This document shows, one piece after another, positions 1-7,014 of a DNA stretch of 64,000 bases. The position numbers and the translations under genes are program-made. Under the pieces are notes generated by a model. The model worked only from the letters and a program-made list of their open reading frames with translations, was not told the origin of the DNA and did no database searches. Position 1 is the first letter of the stretch; each line of letters starts with the position of its first letter. The DNA is from Anaerococcus obesiensis ph10 (GTDB lineage: Bacteria > Bacillota > Clostridia > Tissierellales > Peptoniphilaceae), in NCBI RefSeq assembly GCF_000311745.1, contig NZ_HE978533.1, positions 30,087-94,086 on the forward strand, in the 5' to 3' direction.

Positions 1-88
1 CCCCTTAGTAACGAAGTATTAAAAATTAATTGTAATTTAGTAAATCATAGAAAAACATTAAGCTTAAAAAATAAAAAAATCTGCATTT

Positions 89-110
89 AAAAAAGGACTA
101 TTTCTAGTCC
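89..110 (-). terminator. Intrinsic terminator of the ECF gene, containing its stop codon
   Basis: On the minus strand GGACTA pairs with TAGTCC around a 4-nt loop and is followed by six T. The TAG stop of the upstream gene lies inside the first arm, so the coding end and the terminator overlap. The first 88 bases of the window show no gene. Confidence 0.75.
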
Positions 111-646
111 ATTTTCACTCTTTTTAAAAGTGCCATTGCAAAAATAGCAGTAATTATTACAGAAATAACTCCATTTATTGAAGAAACTCCAAGTTTTTGT
201 ACAACTTCTACCATATTTGCTTCAAATGACAATCCCATAGCAACTTTATTTTTTATAAAAGTGTATAACAAATAAAGAATAATATAGGTTATTTGTCCAA
301 AAAATCCTGCAAGAGCTGCTTTTGCTTTTTCATTTTTTATTTTTGTTTTGTGAAAAATCAAACCTGCCACAAAGCCCATCATAAATTTATTTATAAATGT
401 AAATGGTGCTGATGCAAAATAAAGTGGATTTGTTAAATCAAAAATTGCAGAACCAACTCCTGCTGCAAGTCCTCCAAGTCCTGGTCCTAAAATTATTCCT
501 CCCAAAAGACAAAAGGCATTTCCTAAATGAAATCTTGTATCTCCCATTGGCGTTTTGAGTGGTATTTGAAAAAATGCTGAAAAAATAAATACCAAGGCTA
601 TAAAAAGACCTGTATATGTAAGTTTTTTTGTAGATAATTTAATCAT
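104..646 (-). CDS. ECF transporter S component (substrate-binding membrane subunit)
   Basis: A 180-residue, strongly hydrophobic protein with about five to six membrane segments. It carries the small-residue-rich pattern GDTRFHLGNAFCLLGG followed by GPGLGGLAAGVGSAIFDL (residues about 35-70), as seen in S components of energy-coupling factor vitamin transporters. These bind a vitamin or related micronutrient and use a shared EcfA/EcfA'/EcfT module, none of which is encoded here, so this is probably a group II solitary S component. The start has AGGAGG seven bases upstream and a good promoter lies further up. The substrate cannot be read from the sequence, and no riboswitch was recognised in the leader. 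Confidence 0.75.
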   Translation of the reverse strand: MIKLSTKKLTYTGLFIALVFIFSAFFQIPLKTPMGDTRFHLGNAFCLLGGIILGPGLGGLAAGVGSAIFDLTNPLYFASAPFTFINKFMMGFVAGLIFHKTKIKNEKAKAALAGFFGQITYIILYLLYTFIKNKVAMGLSFEANMVEVVQKLGVSSINGVISVIITAIFAMALLKRVKMD

Positions 647-689
647 GAGTCCTCCTATTTTTATTTCTACGTTTTTCTATCACAAACTA

Positions 690-718
690 ATTATATAATA
701 CAAAGGAAAATGTGTAAA
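690..718 (-). promoter_or_regulatory. Sigma-A-type promoter of the ECF S component gene
   Basis: On the minus strand TTTACA and TATAAT are separated by exactly 17 bases. The -10 box lies about 45 bases before the ATG at 646. Confidence 0.6.
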
Positions 719-797
719 TATATCATTTTTCTATAAAATATTTTATAAATATCCATTTTCAAATTTAAAATGCAATTTTTTTCTATAAAATTAAAAA

Positions 798-840
798 TGT
801 AACATGAGTTACAGAAATTAATTTGAATTTTTTATATAAT
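798..840 (+). promoter_or_regulatory. CRP/FNR-type palindrome plus -10 box
   Basis: A perfect 6-4-6 palindrome, TGTAACATGAGTTACA (798-813), precedes a TATAAT at 835-840. If transcription starts about 7 bases after the -10 box, the palindrome is centred near -41.5, the class II activator position of CRP/FNR proteins. There is no good -35 hexamer, which fits an activated promoter. I recall GTAAC-N4-GTTAC as the form of clostridial HcpR (nitrosative-stress regulator) sites; the link to HcpR is inference. Confidence 0.55.
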
Positions 841-866
841 AAATTAAAAACAAAAAGGAGTTATAG

Positions 867-1522
867 ATGAGCGAATTTTTAGGACCAATACATTATATGA
901 TGTATGAAAAAATAAAATTTCAAGATAAAATTACAAATTTTCTTTTAGATGGCAATACAAAAGAAATTGACGAAAAAATTAAACCAGTTTCAACTGATAA
1001 TTTGGAAAATTTAATAGACCAAGAAAATATTCACGGCTGGCTTGATTCAAAAATTGATGTTGTAGAAAATAGACTTGCTTTTGCAATTAAAAATAGCAAA
1101 AATGCCAAGGAAAAATTATTTGATTTTGGAAAAAACAAGCAGTTGGAAAAAAATTTTCTGATTATAATGAAATTTTTAAGGATTTAAATGCCATGATTCT
1201 TGATGGAATGCCATGTGACAACGGACTTTCTGCAACAATTGATGAAAATGGAGATTTATTTTTAATTACAAATGTAAATACTCACGAAAAATATTTCAAA
1301 GATTTTATAAATCCAGAAGATTCTCTTTCAAACACTTGCGAAGGAGGCCACAGCCACGACCACCACGAAGCTTTTGAAATTAATAAAAATGGTTTTGAAT
1401 TAAAAGAAGAAATTTCTCCATATCATGAATATAGGTACGAATTTTTAAAAGGATATTTTGAAAATTCTCCCTACGCAGTTGACCTTGTTTGTGGAATTAA
1501 TTATAGAATTTACAAAAAATAA
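867..1522 (+). pseudogene. Conserved hypothetical protein interrupted by one frameshift
   Basis: Two consecutive reading frames together look like one protein of about 218 residues. The first starts MSEFLGPIHYMMYEKIKFQ with AAGGAG upstream. The second holds MILDGMPCDNG, a His-rich HSHDHH stretch and an SPYHEYRYEFLKGYF end. Near 1150-1160 the sequence G-AAAAAAA-TTTT would restore the frame if it had eight A instead of seven, reading on as KKFSDYNEIFKDLNAMILDGMPCDNG. This could be a real inactivation, a phase-variable tract or a sequencing error. I do not recognise a named function. The His-rich stretch suggests metal binding, and the upstream palindrome suggests stress-linked control. Confidence 0.6.
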
Positions 1523-1576
1523 AAAATATTATACAAAATGGATAAGTATATCTTGGAAAAATAATAAGGAGGCTAT

Positions 1577-1864
1577 ATGAAAAAATTAAGTGCAAATATT
1601 TTAGATGGCAAATTTGAACATTTGATAGACGAAGACAAACTACAAATCACCCACCTACAAATCAAACAAGGTGAGGAAATTCCAAGCCATAAGTCAGATA
1701 AAAACGTAGTGGTTGTAATTTATAAGGGCAAGGTTAATTTCACTGGAGAAAATAAAAGTGAGATTATAGTGCCAGGTAATATAATAACTATGAAACCTAA
1801 TGAAATGCACTCTTTAAAGGCAATTGAAGATAGTGATTTGATGGTTATAAAAGCAAAAATTTAA
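1577..1864 (+). CDS. Small single-domain cupin protein
   Basis: A 95-residue protein with a predicted single cupin barrel. It shows the cupin pattern of a bicupin half: HLQIKQGEEIPSHKSDKNVVVVIYKGKVNFTG, then the turn VPGNIITMKPNEMHSLKAIEDS. His (near residue 37) and His (near 77) could be metal ligands. AAGGAGG lies seven bases before the ATG. Such small cupins often bind a metal or a small ligand, but no substrate can be assigned. It follows the frameshifted protein in the same direction after about 50 bases and may share its transcript. Confidence 0.7.
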   Translation: MKKLSANILDGKFEHLIDEDKLQITHLQIKQGEEIPSHKSDKNVVVVIYKGKVNFTGENKSEIIVPGNIITMKPNEMHSLKAIEDSDLMVIKAKI

Positions 1865-1870
1865 AAATAA

Positions 1871-2016
1871 AAAAAGGATGTTGCAAAATGATTAATCGTT
1901 TCAAAATAATCATAGGGAATTCTCATAAAGTTTCGTAACAATTGGCCATTAAACTCAACACGAAACTTAAAAAATTATGATTGTAAGACGATAGTAATTC
2001 ACACTTTGCAACATCC
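1871..2016. repeat. Long imperfect hairpin, about 146 bases, structured element or MITE-like repeat
   Basis: The outer arms GGATGTTGCAAA (1876-1887) and TTTGCAACATCC (2005-2016) pair perfectly over 12 bases and are flanked by A-runs and T-runs. Inside, AAGTTTCG (1928-1935) pairs with CGAAACTT (1961-1968), and the stretches around 1890-1912 and 1972-2000 pair imperfectly. It lies between convergent genes, so it may end transcription from both sides. Its size is large for a simple terminator, so a structured RNA or a miniature mobile element is also possible. Confidence 0.5.
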
Positions 2017-2022
2017 ACTTTT

Positions 2023-3246
2023 TTATTTGTTTTTCTTTTTAATTTTTAACTTTTTTTCTCTTCCAAACAATTTATTTGTTGAATAATTTAGGATATTTTT
2101 CTTGTAAACTCTTGCTGCGATTATATACATTAGAACTATTCCGCCTAACAAAATTACTAAGGAAATCATTCCTTGTAAAAGGCTTGCGTTTTCGTAGATC
2201 AATCTCATTGGCATAAAAAATGTTGACAAGAATGGGATGTAGGATAAAATTTTTATAAAATTATTTGGCTCACTTCCTACAAATGATGTGGAAATAAAAT
2301 AGCAAAACATAATTATTAGCATAATTGGCGTTGCCATTTTGCCTGCATCTTCTTGCTTTTGTACCAAAGAACCAAGCATAGCTGAAAGGATTATATATAA
2401 AATCAATCCCAAAACCATAAATAAAACTATTTCTCCAACTAATTTATAATTTATTCCTTCAAAAATTTCAGAAATATTAAATCCTAGCATAGTTTTTATT
2501 TTTTCGTAAAATCCTGTAAATTTAATTATGGCAAATCCAACAAGTCCCAAGGCTAAATAAATTCCAAAATGAACTAGCATAGCAAGAATTGTTCCAAAAA
2601 TTTTTCCAGCCATATAAGTGCCAGCTTTTACTGATGAGAAAATAAATTCTAGCATTTTTGTGCCTTTTTCAACTGCAATATCTTGCATTATTATTTGTGA
2701 ATAAAAAATTAAAACAAAATACATTACAAAAATTGTAGCAAATAGGGCTAGCATATTTCCTGGATTTTTTAAATTATCTTTTATTTCGTGAAGATTTACT
2801 TCTGGTTTTTGGCTAATTATTGCATTTTGCTTGGCGTCAATATTAGAATTTTTCAAATTTTCTTTTCTTTGCATATCCTCTGCCAAAGAATTTATTACAA
2901 GCATAGGAGTTCTTGCTGTTGTATCTCCATAATAATCAAAATTTAAAAGTCCGTCTTTGTTTTTCACTTCAAGGTAGGCTGAAATATCTTTGTTATCAAG
3001 AGCTTTTTTCGCCTCATTTTTTTCTTTAAATTCAAAATCTACCATAGGATTATTACGGAAATTTTTCTTGTATTTTTCTTCCGTTACAACTGCAATTGTG
3101 TCTGGAGTTTTGGTTGAGTAAGAAATGTAGGAAATTATTCCAATAACTACAGCCATAATAAAAGGCATAAGAACCATAACCCAAAAAGTAGGCGATTTAA
3201 GGTGTTTTTTTAAAGTATCAACTGATACAGTCATAAATCTATTCAT
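2023..3246 (-). CDS. ABC transporter permease, NatB/ABC-2 type
   Basis: A 407-residue ABC-2 permease. There is a first membrane segment near residues 25-45, a large extracellular domain (about 45-170), then about five to six membrane segments containing QDIAVEKGTKMLEFIFSSVKAGTYMAGKI, the typical cytoplasmic coupling motif of NatB-like exporters. I chose the ATG at 3246 (MNRFMTVS) because AAGGTGG sits at the right distance; an upstream ATG at 3276 has no such site. It overlaps the ATPase gene end by 8 bases, so the two are translationally coupled. The family exports sodium, drugs or peptides; the substrate is unknown. The C-terminus is very Lys-rich. Confidence 0.85.
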   Translation of the reverse strand: MNRFMTVSVDTLKKHLKSPTFWVMVLMPFIMAVVIGIISYISYSTKTPDTIAVVTEEKYKKNFRNNPMVDFEFKEKNEAKKALDNKDISAYLEVKNKDGLLNFDYYGDTTARTPMLVINSLAEDMQRKENLKNSNIDAKQNAIISQKPEVNLHEIKDNLKNPGNMLALFATIFVMYFVLIFYSQIIMQDIAVEKGTKMLEFIFSSVKAGTYMAGKIFGTILAMLVHFGIYLALGLVGFAIIKFTGFYEKIKTMLGFNISEIFEGINYKLVGEIVLFMVLGLILYIILSAMLGSLVQKQEDAGKMATPIMLIIMFCYFISTSFVGSEPNNFIKILSYIPFLSTFFMPMRLIYENASLLQGMISLVILLGGIVLMYIIAARVYKKNILNYSTNKLFGREKKLKIKKKNK

Positions 3247-4129
3247 TTTCTTCCACCTTTCTTGCAAAAATTTCATTTAATGTAGGAGGCGATTGGTCAA
3301 AATATGGAACAAATCCAATATTATCTACAATTTTTTTGAAAATAACTTTTGCGTAATCTTCATTTTTCAAAATAAAAGTCCACTTATTACCATCTTGGCT
3401 AATCATTTCTATATTTTCATCGTTTAAGAAAAATAAATCTTCGCTTGATTCGACTACAATTTTATTTCTTTCGTAAGAATTTCTAATTTCTTGAGGCGAA
3501 CCATTCAAAACAATATTTCCTTTTTTAAGCATTATCAATTTTTTGCAAAGACTTTCCACATTTTCCATATTGTGAGATGAAAACATAATTGTCGTTCCTT
3601 CTTTATTTACATCTTTGATTATTTTTTCCAAAAGTCTGATGTTGTATGGATCAAGACCAGAAAAAGGCTCATCCAAAATTACAAATTCTGGTTTATAAAT
3701 TAAAGCACAAAGAAGTTGAACTTTTTGTTGGTTTCCTTTTGAAAGCTCCTTGATTTTTGATGATAATTTTCCATCAATTTCAAAATATTCAAACCATTCT
3801 TTCAATTTTTCATCAGAAATATTATTCATTTTATTTAATTTTGCAAAATATCTTATTTGATCTTCTACTTTTCTTTTTGAATCAAGAGATCTTTCTTCTG
3901 GCAAAAATCCAATTTTTTCCAAAGGAACTTTAGAAAATTTTTTGCCATTATAAGTAATCTTGCCATCATATTTTGAATAAAAGTTCATTATACACCTAAA
4001 AAGTGTTGACTTCCCAGCGCCATTTTGTCCTATAACTCCAAAAAGTTCTCCATCTTTCACTTCAAAATCAAGATTATTTAAAGCAAGAAGATCTCCAAAA
4101 CTTTTACTTAATCTTTCTACTTTTAACAT
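3239..4129 (-). CDS. ABC transporter ATP-binding protein, NatA type
   Basis: A 296-residue ATPase with Walker A GQNGAGKST (about residues 34-42), Q-loop region, signature LSKGNQQKVQ (near 130), Walker B FVILDEPFSGLDP and the switch His in MFSSHNMENVE. The last 80 residues form the C-terminal extension common in NatA-like exporters, ending NEIFARKVEENE. It pairs with the permease that overlaps its 3' end. A short AT-rich leader separates it from the next operon. Confidence 0.9.
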   Translation of the reverse strand: MLKVERLSKSFGDLLALNNLDFEVKDGELFGVIGQNGAGKSTLFRCIMNFYSKYDGKITYNGKKFSKVPLEKIGFLPEERSLDSKRKVEDQIRYFAKLNKMNNISDEKLKEWFEYFEIDGKLSSKIKELSKGNQQKVQLLCALIYKPEFVILDEPFSGLDPYNIRLLEKIIKDVNKEGTTIMFSSHNMENVESLCKKLIMLKKGNIVLNGSPQEIRNSYERNKIVVESSEDLFFLNDENIEMISQDGNKWTFILKNEDYAKVIFKKIVDNIGFVPYFDQSPPTLNEIFARKVEENE

Positions 4130-4195
4130 ACGTACTCCTTAATTTTTTAGATACTAAAACGTATCCATTATTATTTTATCATAGAAAAGTAAATT

Positions 4196-4250
4196 AAAAA
4201 AAGGTGCTGTTGAAAAATTATGAATAATTATTATTCTTCAACATCACCTT
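4196..4250 (-). terminator. Terminator of the FUSC gene, overlapping its coding end
   Basis: On the minus strand GGTGATGTTGAA pairs with TTCAACAGCACC (one mismatch) and is followed by seven T. The first arm encodes the last residues GDVEE of the upstream gene. The stem resembles the other GTTG-type terminators of this window. Confidence 0.65.
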
Positions 4251-4755
4251 TATTATTTTTGTATTTAATATATTTTAAAATTTCAAAATCAAGAGAATTT
4301 ACCAAAATTGCAATTACAACTCCTACCAAAGTATCCAAAGTTCTATTTAGGGCAAAATTTATAGCTCCAAAATTTTCTCCATAATGATTTATTGAAACAG
4401 ATGCAAAAACAATGCACATAATAGAAATTGCATTTGGCTTATCCATTGATGATAAAATCCAAATTAAAAATGCCATTATTATAGAAATCAAAAAATAATT
4501 TCCTATGTCATTTGTAAAATTTTTCCTAACAAATAAAAGATATAAAAATCCAACAAATCCTCCAATGCAAGTTCCCAAAATCCTATTTAATCCAATATCA
4601 ATTGAGCCGTTTACGTCATTTTTTGTACAAATTATAGCAGCTATGGCAGAATAAAATGGCAAGGCATTTGCCGATCTAAAATGCGAAAATGTAAAAGATA
4701 AAAATACAGCCAAAGCTGTTTTGAAAATTCTTTGTCCCGGTTTTTTTAATTTCAT
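4231..4755 (-). CDS. FUSC / aromatic acid exporter family membrane protein (membrane half only)
   Basis: A 174-residue protein with four to five membrane segments and the ArAE/FUSC features RIFKTALAVFLSFTFSHFR, LPFYSAIAAIICTK and GLNRILGTCIGGFVG, in which a conserved Arg-Gly pair lies between helices. Full FUSC proteins carry a cytoplasmic domain; this one has only the membrane half plus a short charged tail, as in many Bacillota homologues. Family members are thought to export aromatic acids or toxic metabolites. Its start overlaps the stop of the preceding nucleoside-hydrolase-like gene by 4 bases (ATGA), which implies coupling. Confidence 0.75.
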   Translation of the reverse strand: MKLKKPGQRIFKTALAVFLSFTFSHFRSANALPFYSAIAAIICTKNDVNGSIDIGLNRILGTCIGGFVGFLYLLFVRKNFTNDIGNYFLISIIMAFLIWILSSMDKPNAISIMCIVFASVSINHYGENFGAINFALNRTLDTLVGVVIAILVNSLDFEILKYIKYKNNKGDVEE

Positions 4756-5612
4756 AATCCAAGCCTATCAAATAAAAAATCAAAAAATGTATCTTCATTT
4801 ACCCTGTTTGCTATATATTTTTTATTTTTTGAATTAATTTCAACAATACTTCCCCTATCAAAATCTTCATTTACCTTGATAGCTTTTTCTTCAAAAATAA
4901 ATGCTTGTGGTTTCAAAACCATATAAAGCAAAATCCCTGCCTTTATTTCTCTTTCATTTTTTGGATAAAATTTATAAAGATTTTTGATATTTTCAAAAAC
5001 AGGATCAGAAGTTGATTTTTTCAAAATTTCATCAGGCAAGGTCAATGAATTCGAAATATCTATTGGCAAAATAAAAGTTTCAATATCTTCTTTCAAAACA
5101 ATATTTGTAGCCTTTGGATCGGTAAAAAAATTAAATTCTGAATTTTTTGTAATATCTCCAGAAGAAAAATTTGAACCCAAAATAAAAATATGGTCAATGT
5201 ATGAAACAAAATCATCATATTTTATTATTGCTTTTGCTATATTTGTAAGAGGACCTGTCGCAATAATATCAAGCCTTCCACAATCTTTTGCCAAATCATA
5301 TAAAAAATCTTCAGGACTTGCATCAGATAAATAATCTTTTTTCTTGTCAAAAATTAGAGAATTTTCTCCCCTAATCAAAATTTCTTGATTTTTCAAATTA
5401 GAAGATGAGCCCTCACAAATTGGCAAAATTAAATCTTCCATATTTGCCATAGAAAGAATATTTTTTGCGGCAAATTTTGAATCCATAAAAGAGCTTACAG
5501 AAGAAATTCCAACAATTTCAAATTCATTAGAATTAAATGCCATTTTAAGCATCAAAATTTCTGATAAAGTAAAATTTGTATCTATATAAATAAATGGTTT
5601 TTCTTTTTCCAT
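4752..5612 (-). CDS. Divergent nucleoside-hydrolase-like (IUNH) protein, probably lacking the usual metal site
   Basis: A 286-residue protein with the nucleoside hydrolase fold, shown by IDIIATGPLTNIAKAI, SEFNFFTDPKATNIV and FILPIDISNSLTL. Active members bind calcium through an N-terminal DxDPGxDD motif and a late Asp-His pair. Here the N-terminal motif reads IDTNFTLSEI, so three of the four acidic positions are changed (one to Glu), and the expected C-terminal HD has no clear counterpart. It may be a binding protein or act on a different substrate. It starts behind AAGGAAG and is coupled to the FUSC gene. Confidence 0.65.
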   Translation of the reverse strand: MEKEKPFIYIDTNFTLSEILMLKMAFNSNEFEIVGISSVSSFMDSKFAAKNILSMANMEDLILPICEGSSSNLKNQEILIRGENSLIFDKKKDYLSDASPEDFLYDLAKDCGRLDIIATGPLTNIAKAIIKYDDFVSYIDHIFILGSNFSSGDITKNSEFNFFTDPKATNIVLKEDIETFILPIDISNSLTLPDEILKKSTSDPVFENIKNLYKFYPKNEREIKAGILLYMVLKPQAFIFEEKAIKVNEDFDRGSIVEINSKNKKYIANRVNEDTFFDFLFDRLGL

Positions 5613-5872
5613 AATTCACTTCCTTTTTTTAAAAATTATACCAATATTAATTGAATTTTCTATCAAATTTTATAAGCAAAAATATAAAGAATATATTTTT
5701 AATTTTTACAATCAATTAAAACTTCTTGGTTTTTAATTTTATTTTCAAAATATATAGTTGTTTGACAAAATACAAATTAATTAAATAAATATAAGAAGAT
5801 GACCGATTTTTGTGAATATTTACAAATAATAATTTATATAATAAAATAGTTTTTAATGATTAGGAGGAAAAA

Positions 5873-6898
5873 ATGAAAGAATTTTTAAAAAGAAAAGGAA
5901 TAAGTTTATCGGCAAAAGTTTATTTTATTGATGCTCTAGGCTCAATGGCTTTCGGACTTTTTGCAACTCTTTTGGTTGGAACAATTTTAAACACAATCGG
6001 CAAATCTTTTGACATTAAATTTTTGTCAGAAACAATTTGGCCCCTTGCCCAAGAAGCCACAGGACCTGCAATCGCCGTATCAATCGCCTACGCTTTAAAC
6101 GCTGACAGATTAATTTTATTTTCATCAACAATTGTAGGACTTTCTGCAAATAAATTGGGAGGTCCAATGGGAGTTTTTATCGCAACATTAATCTCCGTAG
6201 AAATTGCAAAAATAATTTCAAAAGAAACAAAAATCGACATAGTTTTAACTCCAGTTGTGACAGTTTTAGTTGGAGTAATGATTGCAAATTTAGTAGGGCC
6301 TTTTATCCAAACGCTCATGACAAAAATCGGAATAATTATAATGGATGCAACAAGACAAAAGCCTTTTATAATGGGGATTATTGTTTCAGTAATTGTAGGA
6401 ATTGTTTTGACTCTTCCAATTTCATCGGCTGCTCTTTGTATGACCATAAGTCTTTCAGGACTTGCGGCAGGAGCTGCGACAATTGGTTGCTGTTGTCAAA
6501 TGATAGGCTTTGCAGTAATTTCATTTAAAGAAAATAAAACCCAAGGCTTAATTGCTCAAGGACTTGGAACAAGTATGCTCCAAATGCCAAATATAATGAG
6601 AAATCCAAAAATTTTAATTCCGCCAACACTTGCCTCAGCAATACTAGGACCTTTTTCAACAATAATTTTTAAACTAGAAAATTCTCCAATAGGAGCCGGC
6701 ATGGGAACATGCGGTTTGGTAGGACAAATTTCAACTTTCACAGCAATGAGCCATGTCCCATTTTTAAAATTATTATTTACAATAATAATAATAATGCATA
6801 TAATCCTTCCAGCCATAGTTTCCTTAATAATTTATTATTTCATAAAAAAAATCGGCTGGATAAAAGATGGAGATATGAAGTTGGATTTCTCCAAATAA
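5873..6898 (+). CDS. PTS transporter subunit IIC, PfoR type
   Basis: A 341-residue membrane protein with about ten segments, rich in Gly/Ala, of the PTS_EIIC_2 family, which includes Clostridium PfoR. Typical stretches are FIDALGSMAFGLFATLLVGTI, LSANKLGGPMGVFIATL and GAGMGTCGLVGQISTF. Family members are annotated as sugar permeases without fused IIA/IIB domains; PfoR was first described as a regulator of perfringolysin. No IIA or IIB gene is adjacent, so the substrate and partner are open. AGGAGG lies seven bases before the start, and a bidirectional terminator follows. Confidence 0.8.
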   Translation: MKEFLKRKGISLSAKVYFIDALGSMAFGLFATLLVGTILNTIGKSFDIKFLSETIWPLAQEATGPAIAVSIAYALNADRLILFSSTIVGLSANKLGGPMGVFIATLISVEIAKIISKETKIDIVLTPVVTVLVGVMIANLVGPFIQTLMTKIGIIIMDATRQKPFIMGIIVSVIVGIVLTLPISSAALCMTISLSGLAAGAATIGCCCQMIGFAVISFKENKTQGLIAQGLGTSMLQMPNIMRNPKILIPPTLASAILGPFSTIIFKLENSPIGAGMGTCGLVGQISTFTAMSHVPFLKLLFTIIIIMHIILPAIVSLIIYYFIKKIGWIKDGDMKLDFSK

Positions 6899-6928
6899 AA
6901 TTTATTTAATAAAAATATTTTAAATTTA

Positions 6929-6962
6929 AAAATGGACTATGCAATGCACAGTCCATTTTTAT
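6929..6962. terminator. Bidirectional terminator
   Basis: AAAAATGGACT and AGTCCATTTTT pair around an 11-nt loop. It lies between the convergent PTS IIC and surface-protein genes and would serve both. Confidence 0.75.
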
Positions 6963-7014
6963 TTGTAATTTTTTAAATTCTTATCCAAGTTTTCATCTAT
7001 TAAATTGAATTTAT

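Noticed and set aside
647-866. Riboswitch upstream of the ECF S component
   Set aside because: No conserved thiamine, FMN, folate or cobalamin motif is visible and the leader is only about 35 bases long after the predicted promoter.
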